This document shows positions 36,201 through 46,012 of a stretch of 64,000 nt of DNA, in pieces. Each line of letters begins with the position of its first letter. Within the stretch, counting starts at the first letter, position 1. Both the position numbers and the translations under genes were made by a program. Under the pieces are notes generated by a model that was not told where the DNA came from, ran no database searches, and saw nothing but the letters and a program-made list of their open reading frames with translations. The stretch is from Bolinopsis microptera. Lineage: Eukaryota > Ctenophora > Tentaculata > Lobata > Bolinopsidae. The stretch is from the NCBI RefSeq assembly GCF_026151205.1, contig NC_087074.1, positions 16,503,962 through 16,567,961 on the forward strand, written 5' to 3'.

Positions 36201-39200
36201 TCCTGTCGGCAAGTGGCAATGGAAACGCTAGTACTTTGCCGGATAATTGGGCTATGTCTGGCATTTAAATTTCATAATAGCAATTAACGTTCCTTATGTT
36301 CCGAACGTTCAAATCTTTTAGCGAACGCGTTCACAAACTATTTTTAGTGAACGTTCCGTACGTTCACTACAACTAAGGGAAAAAGAGGAGTGAGAAAGAG
36401 GTGGAGGAGGTTGAGGAGGACTGAGGAAGAGGAGGACGGAAGAGGACTGAGGAGGAAAAACAATCAAGAGGATCAGTAGGACTGAAAAGGAGAGGACTGA
36501 GGAGGAAAAGAGGAGGATAATGACTGGGGAGGAAGAGTTAGGAAGGGGACTGAGGAGGAAGAATCAGAAGGAGGGGGACTGAGGAGGAAGTGTTAGGAGG
36601 AGGGGGACTGAGGAGGAAGATTAAGGAGGAGGTGGACTGAGGAGGAAGTTAGGAAGAGGAGGACTGAGGAGGAATAGTTAGGAGGATCAGGAGGGGGACT
36701 GAGGAGAAGGACTTAGGAGAAGGAGGACTGAGGAGGAGGATGAGGGGAAGGAGGAAGAGAAGGAAGAGTAGGGGAGAAGGAAGCATCTAAATTTTATTTC
36801 CGTAACAGTTTTTGTCCGTTTTTGTCCATTTTTGTCCGCTTGCGGATGGGGTGACGGAGGACTGAGAAGAAACTGTACAAGCGAGGACTGAGGAGAACTG
36901 AGGAGGAAAAGGATAACTGAGGAGGAGGACTGAGAAAGAAGAGGACTGAAGGTGAGGTGGAGGGGGAGGAGGTTGAGGAGGACCGAGGAAGAGGAGGAGG
37001 AAAAATACTCAGGAGGATCAGTAGGACTGAGAAGGAGAGGACTGAGGAGGAGGAGGACTGAGGAGAAGGAGAATGACTGGGAAGAAGGAGGACTGAGGAG
37101 GGGACTGAGGAGGAGGACTTAGGAGGAGGTGGAGGACTGAGGAGGATGATGGGGGAAGGAGGAGGAGTGGAGAAGGAGGAGGAGGAAGCATCTAAATGTT
37201 ATTTCCGTGAGAGTTTTTGTCCGTTTGTATCCGTTTATGTCCGTTTTTGTCCGCTTTCTGAGGAAGAGGATGCGGATGGGGAGACGGAGGACTGAGAAGG
37301 AACTGTACATGCGATGACTGAGGAGGACTGAGGAGGAGGAGTTTGAGGAGGACTGAGGAGGAGGGAAGGAGGTTGAGGAGGACTGTGAAGAGAAGGACTG
37401 AGGAGGAAGAGTTAGGAGGAGGACTGAGGAGGAAGAGTTAGGAGGAGGGAGACTGAGGAGGAAGAGTTAGGAGGAGGGGGACTGAGGAGGAAGACTTAGG
37501 AGGAGGAGGCCTGTAAAAATGTCCGCTTTCTGAGGAGGAGGATGCGGATGGGGAGACGGAGGACTGAGAAGGAACTGTACAATGTACATGCGATGACTGA
37601 GGAGGACTGAGGAGGGAAGGATGACTGAGGAAGAGGACTGAGGAAGAGGAGGACTGAGGATAAGGTGGAAGAGGGTGAGGAGGACGGAGGAAGAGGAGGA
37701 CTGAGGAAGAGGAGGTCTGAGGAGGATGATAAGGAGGAGGATGGGGGGGGGGGGGGGGAAGGATGTCAGGATGAGGAAGAGGATGAGTAGGAACACTGAG
37801 AAGGATGAGAAGGAGGATGAACCATCTAAATGTCATTTCCGTAACAGTTTTTGTTCACTCCGGACTGCGGAGGAGGATGATTGAAGAATGAAGAGGAGGA
37901 GGAGGTTGAGGAGGACTGAGAAGGAGAAGGACTGAGGAGGAGAAGGACTGAGGAGGAGAAGGACTGAGGAGGAGGAGGAGGTGTAGGAGGACTGAGGAGG
38001 AGGAGGAGGAGGAGGATAAGGAGGTGGAAGACTTGGGAGGAGGAAGAGGACCAAGGAGGAGAAGGAGCAGTGTGGTTGACTATTTCGTAATCACCTCATG
38101 GGCAAGAGATCATTGCTTTGTGAAATTAGTATGAATTTATCTTGAGCCGTCCTGCAGGACATGCAAACTTTGCTGGAGTATAGTTTTTGAACTCCCTCAG
38201 CTTCGCTTTCTTGATCGAAAGCTGATGCTAAAATCCCCCCCCCCTCCTGAAGAAGAGGAGGTCTGAGGAGGATGATAAGGAGGAGGATGTCAGGATGAGG
38301 AAGAGGATGAGTAGGAACACTGAGAAGGATGAGAAGGAGGATGAACCATCTAAATGTTATTTCTGTAACAGTTTTTGTTCGCTCCGAACAAATCATGAAC
38401 ATTTGAACTCTCTCAGCTCCGCTTTCTTGATCGAATGCTGATGCTAAAATCCCCAAAATTAGTTTTTCCGGCCCCGTTCAGCAACAGAGTTTCTGCCGAT
38501 CTTATGTCGATCGTTCCGAAGAGGGTTGTGCTGACCTCAGTTGCTGCCTCCGAATCTGCTTCCTCCGATTCTAACATATTATAAGTATCATCAGTGCAAG
38601 TGGGACAGTCCACTTCATCATTCTCACACTCAGTCAACTCTGCAGGGTCATTTATATCCTCCTCTCATTCAATCGGATGATGTTTTCATCTTCAAATATT
38701 TGCAGGAAAGGTAACTTGAACTTCTTACCATCGTCCACGACAGCCTTGGTACCTCGTTCCATGGCTTTCTTCAAGCTATCTATTTTGATGTCACTTGAAC
38801 TCAAATCGTGGACCTCCTTCGTATCATTCTTCCATGTCTCGTGTGGTAGTGGAACTTCTTCCCTGAAAATACTGCGTCCACGGGAATGGGCATAGGCTGT
38901 CATGTCATCTGCAAGAGCGAGCTCTGAGCGAAGATTTCTTTTCTCGCAGCCGTATGCTAAAGTTATGGCATCGAGATTTGTGCGGCGACCAGCAAAGATA
39001 CCAGTTCGAATCCAAGCAAAGAGTTGTTCATTAGCATCAGATCCTAGTAGGTATGTTGTTACTTTTGCAGAAAAAGGAGATAGAGAATGAGTCCACTGTC
39101 CATCGCAAGTACATTTCAGATCTTTAAACGTCTGCCAAGTTATAAACTGACAACTATCAGTTATATTAGATTTCCAGAGAACAAAAAAAGACTTGCAGTA

Positions 39201-42200
39201 CCAAGCCTTTTCTACTCTCTGCTCTGGACTAAAATCCTTGTCCAAGAAAGCCTCAGCTAGAAAATGGATACTCTTCAGAAAAAGTCCTGTGGCTGAATAT
39301 CCTTCTCTCAAAAAATACTAGTATAAGCAGGACAGATCCAGAACAAGTGAAGGATCTTGACGGTCAGTCAGATTCAAAGCACTGAGAGAAGTATAGGCAA
39401 GCATATAGGGGTTGTCCTTGATGAAATTATAGATGAGTGGTTACATCAAATATGGAACCTAATGGATAAGAAATCACACAAATTTCTATACATTTTTTGT
39501 AGATAAATGTAGATATTTGTAGATTATTGTCAATGGATAATTCACGAAAAAAGTGGATGACATTCTACAAATATCTACAAATATCCACTTGGCCCCCCCC
39601 TGGATAATTAAAGCGCGATAATTTTATTATTGGGTCAATTTTAATAACACGCACTCTAAAGGCTTTGTTTTGTAAACTTTTGCATTCAACATCAAAATTA
39701 TTTAGGCCCTTTGAAAGAAGACGCTGTTTAAATTTAATTTTAAATTAAAAATTATCTAAAAATTAAATTGCAGTTCAAGGGGCCCTTTTTCTGACAGACA
39801 TGTTGTTACATAATGTTAACATAATGAAGGTGCTTAATTAATTATTGCTTATTACTATACAACTGACATTATCTTTGCAAGAAGCGCGACTAGACCCGAC
39901 TAGACGCCCCCGATCTGTGCTCCAGTGACTAGTTTTCCATTCACAGTGCATGATAATTACAAACTTTACAACAGAGTGGCTCTAATTATTTCTTCTAAAA
40001 ATGTCTTAACCAAAATTACAATTCCACGAAATAGGCAGTAAGTCATAATTACAATCACGCCTAACTGGAAACTACCTGACGTTTAGTGACTAACAACAGA
40101 GTGATAAAGGTGCCAGGGACAATGCACCAACATGGGGGAGGGAGGGGAACTCCATAAAAGCTCGCACATAGTAGATAAGAGGACCAGCTCAGAACCGTTT
40201 TATTTAAATTTCAACTTTACCTAAAACTTCCCAATCTACAAGATTGTTTGTTTTTTTCGAGACAACCGGAAAATGAAGTTGATTGTCGTGATCCTAAGTT
40301 TAGTTCATCTTGCAACTTGTGATGACAGCACCTATATTGATGACATTGACGACAATTTGGAAGTAGAGCTAGATGACGAAGACGATAAAGGAATGGATGA
40401 CGAGGAAGAGCCTGACAGCACAGAGGATCTACCAGAAGAGCTGGATCTGAGAGATAAAATGGTGATACATGAAGCTATCCACCAGGGATTAACCTGTAAT
40501 TCGTGTGGCTGGGTCCACGGTACTCAGGCTCTTGAAGCTAGGATAGGCTTTGTCTCGGAGAACTATATCCCTTACTCTATCCAGAACTTCATGAACTGTG
40601 CTGGGAGGGTATGTATCGGGGCACAACCCTACAGCGTGACAACCGCAGCCAAGAACAGTGGAGTTATTGTCTCTGAAAGCGAGATACCCTACAGACAGAT
40701 GGAATGTCTTAGGGAAGGAGAGGGGAAGACGGCATGCTTTAAAAAATGCGGGAAATTGCATCGTGGAAGTTTCAGTAACACCCTTGATGACCAGTTCGTC
40801 GTGATCGCCGGAACTGGACTTGCCACAACAGAAGCGTCGCTGATGAAAGCCCTCCAAGATGGTCCTGTAACTACTTGCTTCAGCAAGAAGAAGGTGGAGG
40901 AGGCAGAGAGGTGCTCCAACGGGTGTACCCATGCTAACACTATCATAGGATACACCAAACACAAATGGTTACTTCAAGAGAGTTATGGGAAATATTGGGG
41001 TAAGTTCGACGACGGAAGTTGGTTGACAACCAGAGGCTCTATTTGTGGTGATGCTGTCAACAAGAAAGCAGCCTTCCCCAGGATCTTCTATGACTACGAC
41101 AGAGCAAATGCCTTCTACACCCCAGAGGAAGGTGGTGTGAGTGAAGAAGAGCTGCAATTTGTGGAGGATGGGGTTACAGATGCTGACAGGAAGAATGTGG
41201 GAACTGCAAAGAACAAGTGCGCGTTCCTTGGCTCAGCTTGTAAAGGAGTAGTCACACTTTCTTCTGGTGCCTCTGAGCTTGTCTCCGACTTTGGGGCCGG
41301 TTCAAGTATGAAAGGAAAGAAAAAAGGAAAAGAAACAAAAATAAACAAAAATAAAGGAAACAAAAAGGAAACATCCAAGAAGATGCAGATAGTCACACTT
41401 TTCTCTGGTGTTTCTGAGCGTGTCGGTTCAAGCGGAGATCAAGTTGCATTCAGGAAGGTGCAAATGGTGGTCTACCTAAAACATGAAGGATCAGGAAAGT
41501 ATATCGGATTAAAGAAGACAAAGAGGGGCTTGTATCTGGTAGCAGTAGATCAGGACAGAGCAGCTCCATTCTTTACCAGCTACGCTAGGTTCATTTCCTT
41601 CCAATACCCCACTTATCACCTGGTGGAGAGCAAAATGGAGCTCATACAAGGAGGGATCCCCGATATCGACGTCATGAAGTCCTGGACCCTTAAAAATTGC
41701 AATATCTACAACGATGTAAGTGGAAATTCCTTTGACTTAATCCACGCTGGCAAAGGAAAGATTTACCTGGGAGGAAACAAGTACGACGCTTTGTCGACCT
41801 CTCAAAGGTTTGACATAGGGCTGTCTCGTACATGGGAACTTAGATCAACTGAGCTGGGATTACCACTAGCTGGACGCAAAAAAGGGTCTAACGTGGATGT
41901 TAGATTTATGGATGATAGCAAGGCTTCCATACAGAGGTTCCAATGGAATGCCCGGCAGATCATAAATAATAAAGCACATCCCTACACTACTGATATGAAG
42001 ATTTCCACAGCAGACTTCAAGTTCGAGAATACGGAGAACGCTATGAGACCTCGAAATTGTGGGATATCTAAACTCATCCCCATGGGCTGGGAGGATTATC
42101 TTGCTATGGAGGGTGGCAAGATAGTGATGAGCTCAAACCAGGACAGCAGTTGGACATTTGAATATGGAGATTTGTGAGATATGTCAAGTATTGGAGGGAG

Positions 42201-45200
42201 GCAAGTATTGGAGGGTATCTCAAACAGAAAAAGTATATTTCAAAGCTTTGTGTTTTGAATATATATGATTGTTAGACGTGAGTGTATAGTGATTTTGATT
42301 GCATGATTTTTGGAAGGAGAAAATGTTGGGAGTGCCAGCCAGTATCTCTGTCAAGTGAACAGCCCACTGAGGAGTGGGTGAGCGCAAACGCGAGAAGTGA
42401 GAACAGAATATATTTCGAAAGTTTAAAACATTATGTGATAGGCTGCGTTTTACTTTTCCTTACTTGGGGGGGGTTATGAGAATTTTTGAATCTGAGATTT
42501 TGAGAAATTCAGCATGGATTTCTCATTTTCTCAAAAATTTTCCACTCAAAAATAGTGATTTACCAAATCATTTTTCATATCAGAGCTCAAAATACTCGAA
42601 ATCAATTTTTTGAATGAGTTTTTCGTCCCTCGTGGAAACTTGTCTCAAAACAATCAAAAATAATTTTTGAGAATGAGAATTTGGCCATTTTTGTCGGGAC
42701 TCTCAAAAATACTCATGACCCACCACCCCTACTTCGTCTAACTGACATATATGTCAGTTAAATTATCTTACTATATATAAAGCGAGACGATATATATATA
42801 TATATATATTTTGTAGCTGTACTCCTACACATTAAAAGTCGGTGTTATATATATATATTTATCCGTGCCATTTTACTGACACCACGGCATCAACTTTAAC
42901 ACGACTTTCCGCAAAAACCGTAAAAGATATACAACTGAAACTTTTTTGACTGGGTCAAATGCTTTAATGGCCTTCAAATCAGCATGAAAAAATAAAAAAT
43001 TGGCCAAGAAATAGGAGTTTTAGAGCCTAAAATTTGGACCCCACAGTGGTGTCAAAAACGCGAATTAAATAGGTAATAATTATTTTAGTCTCTTGAGTCT
43101 TGACACCACTTTAGGGTTAGACGGGTTCCTGCTAGTTTGATCTATTAACTGCTTTTGGGTTAAAGTTACTTTAAAATGCTCTCGGAAACCGTGTCCAGAA
43201 CAGAATGGGACTAGGCTCCCAGTCCCACCTGAACAGCTTTCCACCAAATAATTTATTACAAAATATACGTTTTTTAGATCGCCATATCTGCTAGGGCGGC
43301 CTCGTGCCCACATAAATCTACTGAAGTTTGAATTTAAGATTAAGTTCATTGTCACAGTCATGTTCAACGTTAGTACAATAAATTCGCGTAAATTATAAGC
43401 TCAACTTTGATGGCGAGCTCACCTTTTATAGTTTTATGCGAGCCCATTCTCATTTAAACAAAACACTCCCATGCCCCTTATTATCATTATCCTTGTGCAG
43501 CAAATTTAATATAAACAACTCAGACATATAATTAAAAGTGAGAACTAGAGAAACATTAAATGCTGACACTGACGGTTGGACTGAGATAAAACAATCGTTA
43601 CCATGGTGATTTCTCAAACGAAATTTTCAAGATTATTTTTTATGCTAATAGGTCATTGTTTGCTGCCGAAAAAAGCAATTGTTCGAAAATCCGGTAGGGA
43701 AAAAATGATGATTTCATAGAACGCGCTGAAACAAAATGGAGACATGTAAAATAAATATAATAAAAGAAACGTAAAAAGGTAAAACTAACGTGGAAGAGAG
43801 TGTCCCAGAATTTATTAAGCACTCCAACATCAGTGAGACACTCCGCAGTGGTGTAACATGGCCACTGGGTGGGCACGCAGAAGTAGTCCAATATAGCAGT
43901 GTACAACCGCTCTCGGAGGATACTCTGATTCAGCTCGTTACTGAAATAAAACAGTCGACTCAGTGGGAAGTATGATGTGTGTGGGTGACTTACTGGGGGG
44001 GGGGGGGGGGGGATGGGGGTCACTTACTGGAACATAGGCCATAGGGGGGAGGTCACTTAATGGGAAATAGGAGGGGGAGGGGCGGGGGTCACTTACTGGG
44101 ACATAGGGGGTCACTTACTGAGACATAGGGGGTCACTTACTGAGACATAGGGGGGGGGGGGGGGGGGGGAGGTGACTTACTGGGACATAGGGGGTCACTT
44201 ACTGAGACATAGGGGGGGGGGGAGGTGACTTACTGGGACATAGGGGGTGGGGGTGGGGGTGACTTACTGGGACATAGGGGGGGGGGGGGTGGGTAATATC
44301 AATACGGTAATAGGGGGGGGGGGGGTGATATTAATACGAGAAATTATATAAAATAGAAGGACGTGCACATACATTGAATCAGATTGAAAGACAAACGTTG
44401 ATAAGCAAGATTACGTCAGAATGACTATTTAAATCTAATTAAATTATTGGCTAACTGAATGGCGCACTGAAGGGCCATTATTCGTCAATTTATTGTAAAT
44501 CTGCAAACTCTTAAGAAGTGCTGAACATCTCAGTCAAGACTCAAAGAGGTACGTGATACAAACTGAGGACAAGAAGAGACAGATAGGTTTCAGGGTGAAA
44601 TCAGTAGATCATGGTATCAAAATAACGACAGTTCTTTATTGGCATCATGCAACAGTTACTATGGCAATTACATTCATCTTACAAGTCATGAAGGTCAAGT
44701 AAAACCCATTCGTTTCTTTCTCGCGGCTTGTTAGTTGCCGCGCTTCCTCTGCAGTGATGTACGTGACTTCCTTATTTGGTCATCACGTGACTTCCTTATT
44801 TGGTCATCACGTGACTTCCTCATTTGGTCATCACGTGACTTCCTCATTTGGTCATCACGTGACTTCCTCATTTGGTCATCACGTGACTTCCTCATTTGGT
44901 CATCATGCAACTTCCTTATTTGGTCATCACGTGACTTCCTTATTTAGTAGTTACGCAACTTCATTATTTGGTCATCACGTGACTTCCTTATTTGGTAACC
45001 ACGTGACTTCCTTATTTGGTCAATGTTCATCACGCAACTTCCTTATTTGGTCATCACGCAACTTCCTTATTTGGTCATCACGTGACTTCCTTATTTGGTA
45101 ATCACGTGACTTCCTTATTTTTTCATCACGTGACTTCCTTATTTGTTCATCACGCAACTTCCTTATTTGGTCATCACGTGACTTCCTTATTTGGTCATCA

Positions 45201-46012
45201 CGTGACTTCCTTATTTGGTCATCGCGTGACTTCATTATTTGGTCATCACGTGACTTCCTTATTTGGTCATCACGTGACTTCCTTATTTGGTCATCACGTG
45301 GGTATGACTCTCTCGCATATCGTTCGAACACGTTTAAAAAGTGGTAGAATACTCAACTGAACACAACATCATGCAATCAGATTACTGTTAACCAGATAAC
45401 CCTTTTTTACAACAACTTGCTGTGTGGGAAAGTTCCACCTATTTCATGTTTTAAGACAAAAGGGATGTGATAAAAATCAGATTGAGCGCTTCTTTTGCTG
45501 TGATTGTTTCGCAACAACCGTACTGTTGTTACTGTGACAACCGTACCTGATTATATCATTCTGAAGTAGAAGCAGTCCCAGATGGAGGAACTCGAATCTG
45601 GGTCCGATAGCGGAGACGTGGTTAGAGAGGATGGAAGTGTTGTGAGCGGTGAGGGGCAGGGTGGTGTGGAACAGAGAGGTGAACAACTCCACCTGCTTCG
45701 CTGACTTGTACTTTATTACCTGGGGGACAGCAGTTATGCAGCAGTGCTTCTATATAATATATTAAGTTTGAATATCGCACATTTGAATGAAATATTAGAC
45801 TTGAAAAGAAAGAAACTTTATTCATCTTCATCACCAGATGATTTTCTCTAAGTTAGAAGACTTACCTCGAAACGCTGGGTTAGGAAACGTATCCACAATC
45901 TATGAGGTTCACAGTTAGGCGCCAGAGAGGAGAGTTCTTGTAGTTTATTGTCTGTAACTACCGGTCTCTTACACGGTACTGTTGGGGAGAACAGTCCAAT
46001 ACGGTGATTTAC
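24210..46012 (-). CDS. PI4KA: Phosphatidylinositol 4-kinase alpha, C-terminal 828 residues (5' end outside window)
   Basis: Sixteen minus-strand exons fit in phase: 46012-45866, 45719-45547, 43940-43790, 34435-34366, 32468-32350, 29733-29613, 29428-29303, 29142-28949, 28740-28519, 28279-28133, 27972-27790, 27512-27375, 27143-26988, 25298-25052, 24742-24580 and 24339-24210. PI4KA makes PI4P at the plasma membrane in a complex with TTC7 and hyccin. Upstream exons encode helical-solenoid sequence ([35 protein letters not shown]). Middle exons carry the lipid-kinase-unique region ([38 protein letters not shown]). The kinase core has [34 protein letters not shown], the catalytic loop [11 protein letters not shown], the activation motif [18 protein letters not shown], and the C-terminal [12 protein letters not shown] tail. 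All key catalytic residues are present. Introns hold large tandem arrays, a DNA transposon and an opposite-strand gene. Confidence 0.95.
25303..26343. repeat. 10/8-bp tandem array (GTTAAGGAAC / GTTAAGAT) in a PI4KA intron
   Basis: About 1 kb made of GTTAAGGAAC, GTTACGGAAC and the shorter GTTAAGAT, arranged in larger blocks that repeat (for example around 25740-25990 and 25990-26260). It begins a few bases from the acceptor of the catalytic-loop exon, which starts at 25298. Confidence 0.92.
26344..26987. other. PI4KA intron with a possible retroelement tail
   Basis: There is no gene. The stretch 26680-26812 (CCCTCTGGTCCCTAGGGTC ... GAGACCCTTTATAATAATAATAA) is moderately GC-rich and ends in an (ATA)n run, like the 3' end of a LINE or SINE. 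This is a weak call. Confidence 0.4.
29734..32349. other. PI4KA intron with 21-bp repeat and a doubtful nested frame
   Basis: The intron between the [14 protein letters not shown] exon and the [11 protein letters not shown] exon. The flanking exons join directly in phase 0, so nothing here is needed for PI4KA. A 21-bp tandem repeat with unit AGTTACGCCCCTGTTACCATT lies at about 30628-30752. The two putative exons between 31450 and 32207 are listed separately. Confidence 0.55.
31450..32207 (-). CDS. Possible small nested two-exon gene or optional PI4KA exons
   Basis: Frame 32207-32057 (after acceptor GATTTCAG; contains [20 protein letters not shown] and ends GAGPTL before the donor gttagt) and frame 31676-31450 (after acceptor CCACCCAG; contains [20 protein letters not shown] and [20 protein letters not shown], then a stop) join in phase 0. 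Together they would give about 125 residues with Ser/Arg-rich, phosphosite-like sequence. The first frame cannot follow the upstream PI4KA exon in frame. I do not recognise the product. It could be a nested gene with an ATG at 32191 or chance frames. Confidence 0.3.
32651..34234. repeat. 28-bp minisatellite, about 56 copies, in a PI4KA intron
   Basis: The unit is approximately ATGAGAGTAGAGTCCCTCCCCCTGAAGG, with A/C and other single-base variants. Blocks of several units are themselves repeated with the same variant order (for example CTGAAGCTCTGAAGGCTG at 32927 and 33437), indicating segmental duplication within the array. It stays open on the minus strand ([15 protein letters not shown]), but this is a property of the unit, not evidence of coding. 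Confidence 0.92.
34260..34271 (-). CDS. PI4KA: Candidate 12-nt PI4KA microexon (DPYN)
   Basis: On the minus strand a long C-rich tract and cccttcag precede ATCCCTACAACG, followed by gtaagttgtggg. The twelve bases keep the phase-1 frame between exons 34435-34366 and 32468-32350, adding four residues (DPYN). Its donor region repeats the donor region of the upstream exon nearly base for base, so a duplicated donor seems to have created it. Confidence 0.5.
35479..36377 (-). mobile_element. hAT-like element remnant, 17-bp TIRs, 8-bp TSD GGAAAAAG
   Basis: The ends read CTTAGTTGTAGTGAACG in inverted orientation, and GGAAAAAG flanks both sides (35471-35478, 36378-36385), the 8-bp duplication usual for hAT. 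The minus-strand frame 36264-35902 (120 residues) has [16 protein letters not shown], the [18 protein letters not shown] stretch and GETRFATQF, matching the middle of hAT transposases (DUF659-type). Termini and catalytic parts are missing, so it is non-autonomous. It is nested in the purine array of the G-tipped element. Confidence 0.85.
36380..38080. repeat. Purine-rich (GAGGACTGAGGAG)n satellite with recurrent cap block
   Basis: The plus strand is almost pure A/G, built of GGAGGAGGACTGAGGAGGA variants. At intervals it is broken by a conserved block starting CATCTAAATGTTATTTCCGT and continuing AACAGTTTTTGTCCG (about 36785, 37188, 37826, and 38346 just outside). The same satellite and cap occur at 48422-50340. 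Confidence 0.9.
38413..39311 (-). pseudogene. Broken transposon protein of the G-tipped element (putative transposase)
   Basis: Frame 39311-38652 (219 residues) contains [32 protein letters not shown] and [20 protein letters not shown]. Just before its stop a one-base shift leads into the next frame, which runs on through 38637-38413 (CPTC motif and acidic Ser/Glu-rich tail). About 50 bp of the following sequence (CTTTCTTGATCGAA region) is duplicated at 38190-38240 and 38405-38455 on either side of a purine-array segment, so the satellite expanded inside the original reading frame. The spacing of [16 protein letters not shown] loosely recalls the C-terminal part of P/THAP9-type transposases, but this is weak. 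The start is missing. Confidence 0.6.
39607..40272. other. PI4KA intron and upstream region of the papain-like gene
   Basis: AT-rich and non-coding. GGAACTCCATAAAAGCTCG at about 40146 contains a TATA-like CATAAAAG about 120 bp upstream of the ATG at 40273, in a suitable place for the core promoter of the nested plus-strand gene. Confidence 0.5.
40273..42177 (+). CDS. Secreted papain-family-like protein with altered active site and C-terminal beta-rich module
   Basis: A single 634-residue frame. Residues 1-16 form a signal peptide ([16 protein letters not shown]), so it is likely secreted or lysosomal. A 35-residue acidic stretch follows. Residues 57-270 resemble peptidase C1: [10 protein letters not shown] matches the start of the mature enzyme, [10 protein letters not shown] (71-80) the active-site Cys region, [10 protein letters not shown] the His region (H220), and [20 protein letters not shown] the Asn region. 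Two departures are visible: the Cys is followed by Gly-Trp rather than Trp, and the catalytic Asn position is Glu (E236). The enzyme may be inactive or changed. A Lys-rich linker (about 343-380) precedes a roughly 250-residue region with [16 protein letters not shown], suggestive of a fascin/ricin-like beta-trefoil. The gene is intronless and nested opposite PI4KA. Confidence 0.75.
   Translation: MKLIVVILSLVHLATCDDSTYIDDIDDNLEVELDDEDDKGMDDEEEPDSTEDLPEELDLRDKMVIHEAIHQGLTCNSCGWVHGTQALEARIGFVSENYIPYSIQNFMNCAGRVCIGAQPYSVTTAAKNSGVIVSESEIPYRQMECLREGEGKTACFKKCGKLHRGSFSNTLDDQFVVIAGTGLATTEASLMKALQDGPVTTCFSKKKVEEAERCSNGCTHANTIIGYTKHKWLLQESYGKYWGKFDDGSWLTTRGSICGDAVNKKAAFPRIFYDYDRANAFYTPEEGGVSEEELQFVEDGVTDADRKNVGTAKNKCAFLGSACKGVVTLSSGASELVSDFGAGSSMKGKKKGKETKINKNKGNKKETSKKMQIVTLFSGVSERVGSSGDQVAFRKVQMVVYLKHEGSGKYIGLKKTKRGLYLVAVDQDRAAPFFTSYARFISFQYPTYHLVESKMELIQGGIPDIDVMKSWTLKNCNIYNDVSGNSFDLIHAGKGKIYLGGNKYDALSTSQRFDIGLSRTWELRSTELGLPLAGRKKGSNVDVRFMDDSKASIQRFQWNARQIINNKAHPYTTDMKISTADFKFENTENAMRPRNCGISKLIPMGWEDYLAMEGGKIVMSSNQDSSWTFEYGDL
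42466..42729. mobile_element. 264-bp G-tipped MITE, TSD TACTT
   Basis: The left end is GGGGGGGGTTATGAGAATTT. The right end, reversed, is GGGTGGTGGGTCATGAGTAT; both continue TTTTTGA. TACTT lies at 42461-42465 and 42730-42734. The inside is AT-rich with several further TGAGAA/TTCTCA inverted stretches and no coding potential. It sits about 290 bp after the papain-like gene. Confidence 0.65.
42766..43135 (+). mobile_element. Non-autonomous Helitron-like element, copy 2
   Basis: It has the same ends as copy 1 (TCTTACTATATATAAAGCGA to CGGGTTCCTGCTAG) and the same A|T insertion context. Its internal TA-microsatellite replaces the GGAT repeat of copy 1, and there is an extra segment of about 45 bp before the 3' end. 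Confidence 0.8.
43985..44330. repeat. G-rich minisatellite (TCACTTACTGGGACATAGGGGG)n in a PI4KA intron
   Basis: Units of about 22 bp of the type TCACTTACTGGGACATAGGG are repeated with expanding G-runs of up to about 19. It lies 45 bp from the acceptor of exon 43940-43790. Confidence 0.85.
44757..45302. repeat. 24-bp tandem array, ~23 copies, most with TCACGTGA
   Basis: The unit CGTGACTTCCTTATTTGGTCATCA, when joined head to tail, creates the palindrome TCACGTGA at most junctions. A few units have CACGCAAC instead. It lies in the PI4KA intron between exons 45719-45547 and 43940-43790. Confidence 0.92.

Larger units (their letters stand above)
34532..39600. mobile_element. 5.07-kb G-tipped DNA transposon, TSD TGGATA
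   Basis: The left end is 12 G followed by CCAAGTGGATATTTGTAGAT. The right end is the same in inverse orientation with 8 C. The target duplication TGGATA is at 34526-34531 and 39601-39606. Each end also holds an internal hairpin (GTGGATGACATTCTACAAAT pairs with the adjacent arm). Inside are a purine-rich satellite (about 34997-35190 and 36380-38080), a hAT remnant and a broken frame near the right end that may be the transposase. I cannot place it in a known superfamily. It lies in the PI4KA intron between the LFH and DKKY codons. Confidence 0.8.

Noticed and set aside
43080-43367. Possible PI4KA exon ([18 protein letters not shown])
   Set aside because: The neighbouring exons join directly in phase 0 and the sequence does not resemble PI4KA.
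44735-45360. Repetitive direct-repeat array that might suggest CRISPR
   Set aside because: The units are contiguous without spacers and the context is a eukaryotic intron.
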